64,000 nt of DNA. It comes from Panagrolaimus kolymaensis. Taxonomy: Eukaryota > Nematoda > Chromadorea > Rhabditida > Panagrolaimidae. Below, piece after piece: positions 21,352 to 32,357 of the stretch. The notes beneath the pieces were generated by a model. That model had not been told where the DNA came from. It searched no databases and saw only the letters and a list, made by a program, of their open reading frames with translations. Positions within the stretch are counted from its first letter, which is position 1; each line of letters starts with the position of its first letter. Both the position numbers and the translations under genes were made by a program. Location: positions 124,001 through 188,000 of the forward strand of contig JAJQJQ010000019.1 of assembly GCA_028622995.1 (NCBI GenBank), read 5' to 3'.

Positions 21352-21362
21352 AAATGCTCTTG

Positions 21363-21936
21363 TTATAAAAAATAGGAAGATTTGGGTTAGTTATGCAGCA
21401 TAAAAAATAATTAATAATCTCACATTCGAACATTTTTCATTAAATTTTATTCATGTGAGTGATACAAATACTTTAAGAAACGTTAAAAAGAAATTAAGCT
21501 TTGCTGTAAGGCAAATGAGGAAAGCATTCTTTCTAAATCAAAAAACAAATCCATCGGAATTTGACCATCGATTGGCTAAATACTTATTTCGTTTTCTCCA
21601 AATTCAGATTTTGCAATAATATCGAATAAAAGATCCGCATATTTTTTAAATGTCAAAATACGAACGCATCGACCTATGGCGAGCCAAGAAGCTTGCTTTA
21701 TATTGCTTATTTTAATGCTTTCAATTCCCATTGCTTCTTGATTAAAATTTTGCCATCAAAGGCGTTTATGCAAATATTTTTATTTAATTTTGAATTTTCA
21801 ATTGAAGGATTTCCAAGTGATTAACTGAAAATAACTATTAAGAATTTATGCATATTTCTTATCACTAGAATTTTTTCATTCCATCAAAGTGAAGAGGTGA
21901 ATTTCTTTTCACTTACAAACTCATTTTCACTTCGAA
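21363..21936. other. host sequence right of Helitrons and promoter of copy B
   Basis: Unassigned AT-rich sequence leads into the conserved promoter of four-TM copy B, with TTTATGCATAT near 21846 and CATTCCATCAAAGTGAAGAG at 21877..21896. Minus-strand open frames here are short and unconvincing. Confidence 0.5.
21877..21936 (+). promoter_or_regulatory. conserved proximal promoter of four-TM copy B
   Basis: CATTCCATCAAAGTGAAGAG lies at 21877..21896, followed by ACAAACTCATT and the CTTCGAAATGG start context. This is the same order as in copies A and C. Confidence 0.7.
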
Positions 21937-22734
21937 ATGGTGGTTGCTCCTGCCGCTACTGTTACTAACAATCATCAATCTGCTGCTGATATCAAACCAC
22001 AGGTATACTTTTTTTTCTTTTCTTTTTTAACTTATCCTTAGCGCACGTTTATTTCCAGCACGTAATTTCTCCACGAATTGCTCCAACAACAAAGAATAAA
22101 TCCAACAATAACAATAATAAAAATAATGATGATCCTGCAAAACCTAAATATCCATTTGGATGTCATCCTGCTAAACGTGGAGTAATTATCGTAGTTGTGT
22201 ATGAAATAATTGTGCTTCTTATATTTATCTGCGAATTGATTGATAGTATTGAAACTGATGAAATGGCTTTAATCATTCGATATTTTGCTTTTGGTATTCT
22301 TGCATTTATGGGTATAATCTTTCTTACTATCGCTTTGATTACTGAAAAACAGCAATTTTTTATTCCATATTTCTGCTATCGAGTAAGTCATTTATATAAT
22401 TTTTTATTCATATATTCATGTTTTTTTAGGTTTTGGCAATTCTTGGTGTGATCGCATTTACAATATATAGTATCTATGATATTTCAAGTACATCTGATGA
22501 CGAAATACAAAACATCCATAAATATTATAATACCTCAAGTAAGTTAAATTCTTATCAAACTATGTTCAACTTTTATTTCTAATTCCTTTTTTAGTTTATA
22601 AACCTGTCAATATATTCAATGCAATCGTTACATGCCTTCTCGACCTTCTACGTGGTGTATTCAGAATTCATACTGCTTATAAATGTTATGTTTACTTTCG
22701 TGATTTGAAAACTACTCAACAACTTCCTGCCTGA
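21937..22734 (+). CDS. four-TM membrane protein, paralogue B
   Basis: Exons: 21937..22002, 22059..22382, 22430..22538, 22595..22734. The join is 639 nt, 212 aa. The architecture equals copies A and C: short Ala/Asn-rich start (MVVAPAATVTNNHQSAAD), Lys/Asn-rich linker, CHPAKRG before TM1, then four hydrophobic segments, with FFIPYFCYR between TM2 and TM3 and YKPVNIFNA before TM4. The exon phases (0, 0, 1) match the other copies. The last exon differs most from A, with a C-terminus ending TTQQLPA. Function is unknown. The copy is about 200 bp upstream of copy C on the same strand, but each has its own conserved promoter block. That argues for separate transcription rather than an operon. Confidence 0.85.
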
Positions 22735-22872
22735 TCCCAATCGTCATCATAACTGAACAAAACTGACTGAAAATTTTATTTCATAAAATTATTTTGGATA
22801 AAGTGTAATTGACTAACTCAAAATAAATGTATTTCCAAATTTATGCATATTTCTTTTTCTGTAAAGTTTTTT

Positions 22873-22938
22873 CATTCCATCAAAGTGAAGAGATGGATAA
22901 TAAATTCTTTTCATTTATAAACTCATTCTCTCTTCGAA
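22873..22938 (+). promoter_or_regulatory. conserved proximal promoter of four-TM copy C
   Basis: CATTCCATCAAAGTGAAGAG lies at 22873..22892, then TATAAACTCATT and the CTTCGAAATGG start context. TTTATGCATAT lies about 30 bp further upstream. Confidence 0.7.
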
Positions 22939-23758
22939 ATGGTGGTTGCTCCTGCTGCTTCTGCTACTAACAATCATCAATCTGCTGCTGATATCAAACC
23001 ACAGGTATACTTTCTTTCTTTTTTAAATTTAGCCTTAACGTTTATTTTCAGCACGAAATTTCTCCACCTAATGCTCCAATAACAAAGAATAAATCCAACA
23101 ATAACAATGATGATCCTGCAAAACACAAATCTGGATGTCATCCTGCTAAACGTGGAGTAAGTATCATAGTGGTATATGAAATACTTATGCTTCTTATAAT
23201 TGTCTGCAAATTGGTTGATAGTATTCTAACAGATGAGCTTTCTTTAATCATTCGATATGGAGCTGTTGGTATTCTTGCATTTTTGGATATAATCTTTCTT
23301 ATTATTGCTTTGATTACTGAAAAACAGCAATTTTTTATTCCATATTTCTTCTTTCGAGTAAGTCCTTTTTATCACTTTGTCTAATTTTTATGCATATATT
23401 ATCTTTCTTCTTCTTTTTAGATTTTGACAATTCTTTGTGTTTTTGCATTTGCAATATATAATATCTATGATATTTCAACCACATCTGATGATGAAATACA
23501 AAACATCCATAAATATTATAATATCTCAAGTAAGTCAAAAGCTTTTTTCATATAAAACTATATTCGACTTTTATATCTAATTCATTTTTAGGTTATAAAC
23601 CTGTTAATATACTCAAAACAATATTTGCAATTTTTCCCGAAACTTTACTCGTCATTTTTTTCATGCTTCGTGTTTATGAATGCTATGGTTACTTCCGTGA
23701 TTTGAAAACTCCACAACAACTTCCTGATCCAATCGCCATCAAAAATGAACAAAAGTGA
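22939..23758 (+). CDS. four-TM membrane protein, paralogue C
   Basis: Exons: 22939..23004, 23052..23357, 23421..23529, 23592..23758. The join is 648 nt, 215 aa. The first 22 codons are nearly identical to copy B (MVVAPAASATNNHQSAAD). The Asn/Asp linker is shorter than in A or B. CHPAKRG precedes TM1, and FFIPYFFFR replaces FFIPYFCYR after TM2. YKPVNILKT precedes TM4, and the tail ends IAIKNEQK. B and C are closer to each other in the N-terminal exon than to A, consistent with a B/C tandem duplication on one side of the Helitrons. The product is a predicted integral membrane protein of unknown role. Confidence 0.85.
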
Positions 23759-24586
23759 CTGAAAGATTTATTTGTAAATTATTTTCATAAAATGTGATTG
23801 ATTTCGTCAAAATAAATATGTTTCTTGAAATGCTGGTTTTCACATAAAAGTTTGTTAAAGAATGGTAAAGCGGTATAAAAATTTGAAACGCTGATGATTG
23901 TATTTGTAAAAAAATTATCTCATTCGTCATAGATTTACAAGATCTCACTTTAATGGAGGTTCTTTGTTTTTTATTTTTCATTTCTTTTTATTGCCACTTG
24001 GTAGCAAGATGGAGTTTCAGGTTAATGGGTTTTAGACACTTTTTTAAGCATTTACTCTATTTTCGGGCGTTCGAAATATTTGTGCTCCAATTAATTCTCG
24101 ACGGTCGAAAAGTAAGTATGAACAATAATTGTTTGAGTTCAGAAAATATGCAGTCAAGTGTTTATTATCTAAGTGTTTTACATGCTACTTCAAACTTTTT
24201 CAAGGCATATTTTTGAACTATTTCAAAAACTCCTTTGTTGCATAAGCCATTAATGATTTTCCAACGAACATCATTAGTTAAATAAAAAACTCAACAAGTC
24301 ATCATCTCAACATCTATGTGCTTAAAAATACTGGAAGCAAGATTTCGTAAATATTCTTTCATTGATTCAGCGATATTTATGGTTTTCAAACTCGTAGCTT
24401 TTGCAATGTAAAAAAAAGTTTATGCAAATTTCACTTGACGCCAATAAAAACTTAATGTATAAAATTTTTTTTGAGCGGCCAAAAATTTGCAAATTTTTAA
24501 AAAGCCCAAAAAAATGTAATCAAAGCAACGAAAACTTTTTTTCTCGACTGCTTCAAAAACGACGTTTGTTTTTCTTTCTTCTTCAA
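23759..24586. other. intergenic, no supported gene
   Basis: AT-rich sequence separates copy C from the next gene. A plus frame at 23953..24216 has an ATG and a hydrophobic start, but it shows no splice partners or recognisable motif. I do not call it. Confidence 0.4.
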
Positions 24587-25430
24587 ATGTTATTGGAAAT
24601 TATTATTTATCTTTTCTCAATTTTGATTACATCTGCAGCAACAATGACGATGATATTATTTTCATGTTCAAGTCAAAAACAACAACCACAAAATCGCCGA
24701 GCTACTGCTACAGCTGATTCACAAACAAGTTCAAAGAATACAATAGCGGCGGCTGTCGTTGCACCACCACCGACGATGACGACAAAATCTCCTTTGCCAC
24801 CTTCAAATGTTCCAAGACCGGTAAGTTTGTTTGGGGAAATTATTCGATAACTAACTAATACTCTTTTCATTTTTTTAGCAATCTGAAGCTGTTACAAGAC
24901 TGCCAACAACTCCATCCAAAGATGTTCATCGTCATAATCAACAAGAACAACGAAAACAAAATAAACGTCTTCTTCTTCCACCATCACCACTAGATGATCG
25001 AGAACCATCAGCTAAACGAGAAGAAACACAAAAAGAAGAAAAACCAAAAGTTGAACGAACAATAGTTTTTACATTGGAAGATAAACCTCAAACAACTCAA
25101 CGTGAAACACATGATACATTAAAATCAACGATTGATAGCTATGAAAGAACAACAGAAAAAAGATTATCATCAACCCAACGATCAACAGCAACAACTCAAA
25201 TGCGTGGTGGTGGTAATGAACAACAACAACCTTTAGATCCAACTCAACCATCATCAAAGCAAACAAGAATTTCAAAAACAAAAAATATTCAAAAAAGTGA
25301 TCGTCAACAACAACAACGAAAAAGAAGTAATAAAGAAAATAGAAATGGAAAATTACCTACTATTAAACCTGATAATAATAATAATAGTAAAAAGAGTATA
25401 CGAAGAAAAACAAAAAATATTGTAAAATAA
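24587..25430 (+). CDS. secreted low-complexity Q/K/T-rich protein, unknown
   Basis: Exons: 24587..24820 and 24879..25430. The join is 786 nt, 261 aa. The start ATG is chosen because a hydrophobic segment (LLEIIIYLFSILITSAAT) follows at once, giving a plausible signal peptide or N-terminal anchor. An upstream in-frame extension exists but lies in sequence without a clear ATG context. The rest is hydrophilic and disordered: a Pro/Ala stretch (VAPPPTMTTKSPLPPS), a Glu/Lys region, Gln-rich runs and a strongly basic C-terminus (KKSIRRKTKNIVK). I recognise no domain. The intron is 58 nt and GT/AG. The basic, repetitive tail would also suit a nucleic-acid-binding or matrix protein, so the location is uncertain. 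Confidence 0.6.
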
Positions 25431-26161
25431 GTGTGTGTTTTTTTGTTGTTGTTGTTATTGGTGAATAAAGTTGTAACAATGTTGATTGATTTAATGTATG
25501 TACATATTTGCTATTTGTGGATTTTAGAAGGCTTGAATTAGAGGTATTCTGATTTACTGGAAGACTTGTTTATCTTTGATAAAGTTGTTAGTAAACCATA
25601 ATTGTTAGGATAAACTTTCTTTTCTCCACCAAAAGTTGGTTAACAGTATTTGCATTGTTCAAAAAATGGCATTACCATACCGGAAACATAATTATCGATT
25701 AATCAAAGTCCTTAGATTCTCAAGTTCGATTAAACAAGAGTTATATCGAAAAATGTAATCAAGGTTCGATAACTCACATCTCTGTCGGTTAAGCTGTCTG
25801 CTAAAATAAAAGAATATAGGAGTAATTTAGGGTTGTAATTCACCATAAAAAAGAAAAGTAAAAGCATAGGTTCATCAAACATTATGTTTTTTTGTTAATT
25901 CTTTAAACAGTGGTGTAAATTTATCAGCCATTGTTTGAGCTTAAAAAAATCTACCATTAATTGCAAAAATGGCAAACTTAATGGCTTTGAAGCAACTTTT
26001 CAAAATGGTGTTGACTTTTGCCACGAATGGTTTGAATGCGTGCCATACAGTAAAAGCTTTTTGCATTCGTTAGTTTGAAATTTTTCAACATTTTTTTTGT
26101 TGTTGCTTCATTCATCTTTCATAGCATTCACGTCGTTTATTCAATTACCGCAATCATCATC
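25431..26161. other. intergenic, upstream of truncated cdc-73 copy
   Basis: No exon resembling the first four exons of cdc-73 is visible here, so the N-terminal half of the paralogue seems absent rather than hidden. The last 100 bp are pyrimidine-rich (TTTTTTTTGTTGTTGC, TTTCATAG), which could be a trans-splice acceptor. Confidence 0.45.
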
Positions 26162-27261
26162 ATGATTCGTGTTCACAAAAACACAACAAATTGTATGGAT
26201 ACTGCTGCAGATTTTTCATCCGTCCTTGGTATAGTTGCTGATATGAAGGTATGTCTCTTTGGTAATGTTATGGGATTCTAAAACAAAAAATTTTAGAAAA
26301 AAGAAAAGGAAATTGAAAGCTCAAAATCAAAACTTCCGCCAGCTCCACCGCCTCCGAAGATTCCAAAGAAAGAACCATCATCATCATCAAATAATGCTCG
26401 TACGAGCAGTGGTTATAGTCGTTATGATCAAGAAGTATTCCAAAATGATGAAGCTGATGAGTTTCAAATTCAAACTGGCATGTCTCTTCATGGTATGTTG
26501 GTTTAGTTACTAGATGCTTTAATCCACTAACCTGTTGTATTTTAGATAATTCATTTGATCGAAAAGATGTCAACCCCTTTGCTTCATCAACAACTGGATC
26601 ATTGAAACGTCCTTATCCTGATAGCAGTGTAAATGGTGGCACAAGCGCTAATGTACCTGTAAAACGAACATCAAGAACACCAATTATTGTTATTCCAGCA
26701 AGTGAAAAAGCATTGATTTCGATGTATAATGCTAGTGACATTTTACAGGTAAGTTAATTCGGATAACAAATTTCAACTTATCTTTTAATATTTTAGGACT
26801 ACAAATTCATTTCAACTGAAGATAAAAAACGTATGAATCACAAGCGTGAAAACGAATTTTTGATCCATCATCGAAAAGAAAATGGCCAAACTGTTCCTTA
26901 TCGCATCGTCGACAATCCTCTAAAATTAAATGCTGAAGAATGGACTCGCGTAGTTGCTGTTTTTGTTCAAGTTAGATACTTTGTTGCTCAATTTATTAAT
27001 AATCGGTGAAATTTTCAGGGTCCTGCATGGCAATTTAAAGGATGGAATTGGGGTGGAAATCCAACCACTATCTTCTCTCATGTTTGTGCATTCCATTTGA
27101 AGTTTGAAGATGCTAAACTTGATGCAAATGTTGCTCAATGGTCCGTCGAAATTTTACAACTTTCAAAGCTTAAAAGGCACTTGGATAAAGCTATCTTTAA
27201 TCGACTTTGGCAGAAGATTGAACACTTCATTATACGAAATAAGCCTGGACTTCGTTGTTAG
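26162..27261 (+). CDS. N-terminally truncated Cdc73 paralogue
   Basis: Exons: 26162..26248, 26297..26492, 26546..26748, 26797..26970, 27019..27261. The join is 903 nt, 300 aa, with no stop or frameshift. Similarity to cdc-73 at 3.7 kb begins abruptly at RVHKNTTNCMDTAADFSS and continues to the end. The first ATG (MIRVHKN) sits exactly where the parental frame would continue upstream. The whole Cdc73 N-terminal domain is missing. The C-terminal domain is complete, with TPIIVIPAS, GPAWQFKGWNWGGNP and FSHVCAFHLKF. Introns are retained, so this is a DNA-level duplicate and not a retrocopy. An extra 48-nt intron (26971..27018) lies where the full-length gene has none. Whether it acts in the Paf1 complex is unknown. 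It may be a decaying duplicate still open, or a new short protein. Confidence 0.75.
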
Positions 27262-27547
27262 TAATAATCTGTTTTACATTGTGATTTTTTTGTTTTTGTT
27301 GTTGATTGATTTTATTGCTTATGTAATTGGATTTTTTAAATAAACCTTCTCAAACATCCAATTTCTTGTTTATATTGCCTTCCTGGTTTTCATAACCATC
27401 TTATTCTTGTAACGAATGCATGCAATGCGGGAGCTTTAAATAAAGCAATTTTCTTTTTTGCTCACTTTGGTTGGAAGGATTTTACTTCGCTTTTTTTTGC
27501 AGATACATATTTAGTTTTTATCTTTGCTCGGCTATTATTGTATCATC

Positions 27548-29441
27548 ATGGATGATGATTATAAAGATGATTTACCATTATTTAATTGTGGTGAAGAAGC
27601 GATACTTTTTTATGAACCTCGTGAAGTTCATATTATTCCAATTTATGCTTTAACCTTCATCGTTGATCTTCCCATTCGTCCACCTGGTCAAACATTTAGT
27701 AATTGGGATATTCGAGAAAAAATCAAAACTTTTGCTCATCCTCATGAACTCAAAGATTTGAAGGTTATTGAATCATCGGATGAATATATCAAATTTACAA
27801 CTCATGTCGCAAATATTGATATTATGGATGAAGTAAGTTGTTTCCATTTTTGTTTATAAACTTTATTTTACAATCATTCGTTTCAGATAATCACAATCTT
27901 GGATAATATTACTTTTCGTGCTCCTGGATTTGAAAGTGCTTTAAAAGTAACTGTTAGAGTTGGAGGTTATCCATTTCCAAAACCTGATGATTGGAAGAAA
28001 CATTTTCGTGGAGGGAGATTAAGACAAGATGAACCTGGAATAAGGCCTGATACAGTTCATATTGCTGGTTTACCATATGAATGGTTTGCTGTAAGCTTTC
28101 TTTAACTTTGTATTTTTGTCTTTATTGTTGTTTCTTTTTTTAGCCGAATATTACTGATGATGTTACTTCAATAATGCTTGATATTATGAGTCAATATGGA
28201 AGAGTTCGACAAATTGATATTCCACAAGAGGATCCATATCGAGGTGAAATGGAACCAGAAATATCTGGAATGAAGTTGCATTGGTTTGATGGAAGCTTTG
28301 TATGATTTTCTTCACTTTTTTATTACCATTATTTATCGCTCATTTTTTTAGTCACCTTTCTTTGAGATGTATGTTCAATATGAAGATTATGAAGGTTTTT
28401 ATAATGCTATGACTAAAATGGGTGGTCATCAACTTGTTCGACGTGCTGCCAGTGGAATCTTAAGTGAATATCAATATACCATTGATTTTGATCGAAATCA
28501 ACATCTTTCAAATAAGATCATCATCCAACGTGAACTTGCAAGACAATGTATTATTTATCGAAAGAAACATGAAGCTGAAGAAAGGCAAAAGAAAGTTATT
28601 GAAGAAGTGAAACAAAAAACTTTGGGAAAAATTGAAAGAGGTGTTATTGAAGCTACCGTTCGAACATGCTTGGAACAACAAGAGGTATGTTTTTGTGATT
28701 TTGATGGCTCTAGAAAGCATCCATATTGTGTTTTTTACTTATCTTTTTCACCATTTGAAATTTTCAGAAGCAAAAAGGATATGATGAAGAATACCTCAGA
28801 AAGAAATTGAAGGACAAAAAACGGGCAGCTACGATAGCAAGAATCAAGGAATCTGAAAATCTCTTAAAATTTCTTCTTGTTGATGAAGTGATACGAATGG
28901 AATGGGAAAAGGATCAAAAGAAAAGACCAACAGATAGAGTTCGTGAATATGTGAAAGCTAATAAACTTCCTGGTGAAAAAACATTACGTGAAAAGCTGAT
29001 GAAAAAGCGTGAACTTGAAATGCGATCTGAAGTTTGTTGTTATTTTTTTCGATTTCCACTTCTTTCATTACATAGCTCGTTTTTTAGGTTGTTCGAAAGA
29101 AGTTTGATAATGCAAATGGAAATTTCAAGTCAAAACCTATTGCTCCAGAAGATTTAGCTTTAGCTGAAGCCCTTGATCGTGATCTCACTCAATCTCAATA
29201 CGATGTCCATCGACAAAGACAACGAATGTACAAAGAAATGAAAGAAAGACGAGATAAACTTTTGAGAGATACCGATCATCGACTTCAAAGATTTCGTTCA
29301 AAGTTTAAAGAAGATTCCGTATTTGATCGAACAAAGATTGTTGCACCTGAAGTTAAATCGATTACCATCAATATCAAAACAAAATCAATAGAAGAAATGA
29401 TGGAAAAGAGCAACAAAGCTGCTGCTGCTTCAAGAATGTGA
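27548..29441 (+). CDS. AKAP17A: AKAP17A-like RNA-associated protein
   Basis: Exons: 27548..27832, 27887..28090, 28144..28299, 28352..28684, 28768..29031, 29088..29441. The join is 1596 nt, 531 aa. The family is recognised from the segment GQTFSNWDIREKIK near residue 43-60, the stretch RPDTVHIAGLPYEWFA at 148-163, and VRQIDIPQEDPYRGEM after it. Together these form the degenerate RRM region of AKAP17A/XE7. After about residue 270 the protein is Lys/Glu/Arg-rich and probably coiled-coil. In vertebrates AKAP17A is a nuclear-speckle protein that binds PKA regulatory subunits and influences splicing. Whether the PKA-binding helix exists here is not visible. A T-rich AG acceptor at 27502 shortly before the ATG, 240 bp after the previous stop, fits trans-splicing, possibly as a downstream operon gene. 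Confidence 0.85.
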
Positions 29442-30565
29442 AATGGATTTCTCTTGTTATTCTCCAACATTGATATCTTTATTATTTGATTATTGTTTGT
29501 TTAAACTATGTATGCAATTATAATAAACGGGTTTTTTTGTTGTTGTTAATTGTGTAAAGATTTTATTTATATGAAAGCTTCGATTATCATCTTGGTTAAT
29601 AGAGAACGTTTTATTATTAATGCAAAATTCAAACCTCATTGCGTATGCTTATTTATTTGGACTTTAATATCAATCGTTACCGATCAACCATGAACAAAGA
29701 TAATGGTAATGTCGTGGTGGAGGTACTTCCTTCAAACCTTAGCAACTATTGAAGCTTGCTTTCTTTTTAACAAAACTTTAAACAACCTATTCCAAGATAA
29801 TTCAAAGTGCCGAAAGATAGAGCCTTATAATTTCAAGCTTATCATTTGACTAAATTTTTGAAGCAAGGAGATTGATCTTCAAGAAATGCAAGTTTCTGTA
29901 TTTCATGATTGTTTATTGGCCGTTGTTGTCTTGTCCATTTTTGGTTTTATCTTCCAATCAAATCCTTTATGTTCATAGTCTGTCTGCCTTGCCTCTATGT
30001 TCATTTTTTAAAACGATTTCACTTCAAAAATTGTTCCCAATCATTCTATCATGTCCTCCTTCTGCTCATCTTCCATCCCCATCGCTTTTATTTTTATTAC
30101 ACTATTTTTTTGCTCATTCCAAAAATACATATATTTGCTTTTTTTTAAATTTTAAAATTTTCTTTCCCGCTTTTCTTTCTTGGTGACAGCCATCGTGGTT
30201 GTTTTTGTTCGTCGTTCATCATTTCGAATAAATAAAACGAAAGTAAACCTCCATCCTTCATGAAAAAAAATAAATAAAGGCAGACGAAAGAAAAGTGTGA
30301 GTCGTCCATTTTTTTTTTGTTGTTAGTGAAACACACACAAACAAAAAAAAGCATTCATTTGCACGCAAAATTCAAATGTGCGCCTTTTTCTTTCCCTGAT
30401 CAGGACCAAAGCATACTGTAGCTGTTTTGGCTGCGTTGCATTGCCTTGCACATTTTTTTTTCTTGCTCACTCACTCTTCAAAAATAAAGGCTCTTTTCAA
30501 GCCCGAAGAAATTCATTTGTTGCTTTTTTTGCTGAATATTTTCAACTTTTTGTTTATCTTTAATC
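29442..30565. other. intergenic between AKAP17A-like gene and rpl-12
   Basis: The first part holds the 3' end of the AKAP17A-like gene. The rest is pyrimidine-rich and contains several overlapping open frames with no motif. The 100 bp before rpl-12 are T-rich and end in TTTAATCATGCC, the rpl-12 start context. I see no other gene. Confidence 0.45.
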
Positions 30566-31477
<912 letters not shown>

Positions 31478-32357
31478 ATCTCTTCTTATTTTGTTTTTTG
31501 TTTGCGTACGAGTTTTTAACATAAATTTGTTAACTTTTTATTTTTGTCTCTATTGTTCACAAAGGTTTCAAGTGATTATAACTGTATAATATTCTTTACA
31601 CATTATTAAATCCGTTTATTTAAAAACAACCTTGGTTTCAAACACAAATAATATAGGCTCAATAACAGCTATGATGATGGGATGATAAAATGCGCAACTT
31701 TTTCCTTTTAATGTTTTCGGATAAGAAGAACCATTGAGACTAAGAATACATAAAGAAAGCCTCATATAATAAAAGAGCGACTATTAAATAATTGCCCGTA
31801 ATGATTATGCATACAAATAAAATAAAGGATTCAAAAGAACATACACATTGCTCAAATATATATTGAAACGGTAAATGATAGCTAAACAACAGATGAATGG
31901 ATACGTTTTTTGAAGAAATAAAAGTGAGAGAGATAAAACAATAAATGTACACAAGTTTTTTGTTTGGTTGAAAGGTCCAACAACATCAAGACTGACCACA
32001 TTGAAGGAGAAAGCTTTTGTTTCTTTGTTTTGTTTGTTTGTTTCACATTCATGGGATTGATTGATTGATTATCAAAAAAGAATACATAGGTATACTAAAA
32101 GCTAAGTGAGGTGGAGAAGAATATGAAGAAGCTATACAAAAGATAATAAACACATTGGTCACTGGGATATTTTTAGATTATTATAAAACAAAAATGAGAA
32201 GATAAGGAAGAAGAAGAAGCATATACAAATTGATTGAGATGAAGAAGAAGAAGAAGAAAATGAAGCAGCGACCTGCGCTGAATGAAAAAAGCCTTTACAT
32301 AAGCTTTTTTGTTTCTTTCCAACAACTAACATACATGAGTGATCATTTTGATCTTAT
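31478..32357. other. convergent intergenic rpl-12 / crm-1
   Basis: This stretch holds the 3' untranslated regions of two convergent genes. Purine-rich simple repeats (GAAGAAGAA) lie at 32207..32265. No further gene is seen. Confidence 0.5.

Larger units (their letters stand above)
14444..21362 (+). mobile_element. autonomous Helitron, element 2
   Basis: The element begins TCTACCTATGTAAA at 14444, immediately after element 1's terminal CTTG, and ends CTTG at 21362, about 6.9 kb. It has one intact RepHel ORF, a leader similar in blocks to element 1, a subterminal stem (20918..20954) and a terminal hairpin (21331..21351) 11 nt before the end. Sequence divergence from element 1 is substantial throughout. 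The tandem is therefore better explained by one Helitron inserting at the terminus of another than by recent duplication of one copy. The right flank is TTATAAAAAATAG. Confidence 0.85.

Noticed and set aside
23953..24216. 87-codon plus ORF with a hydrophobic start
   Set aside because: No recognisable domain, no neighbouring exons and composition like the intergenic background.
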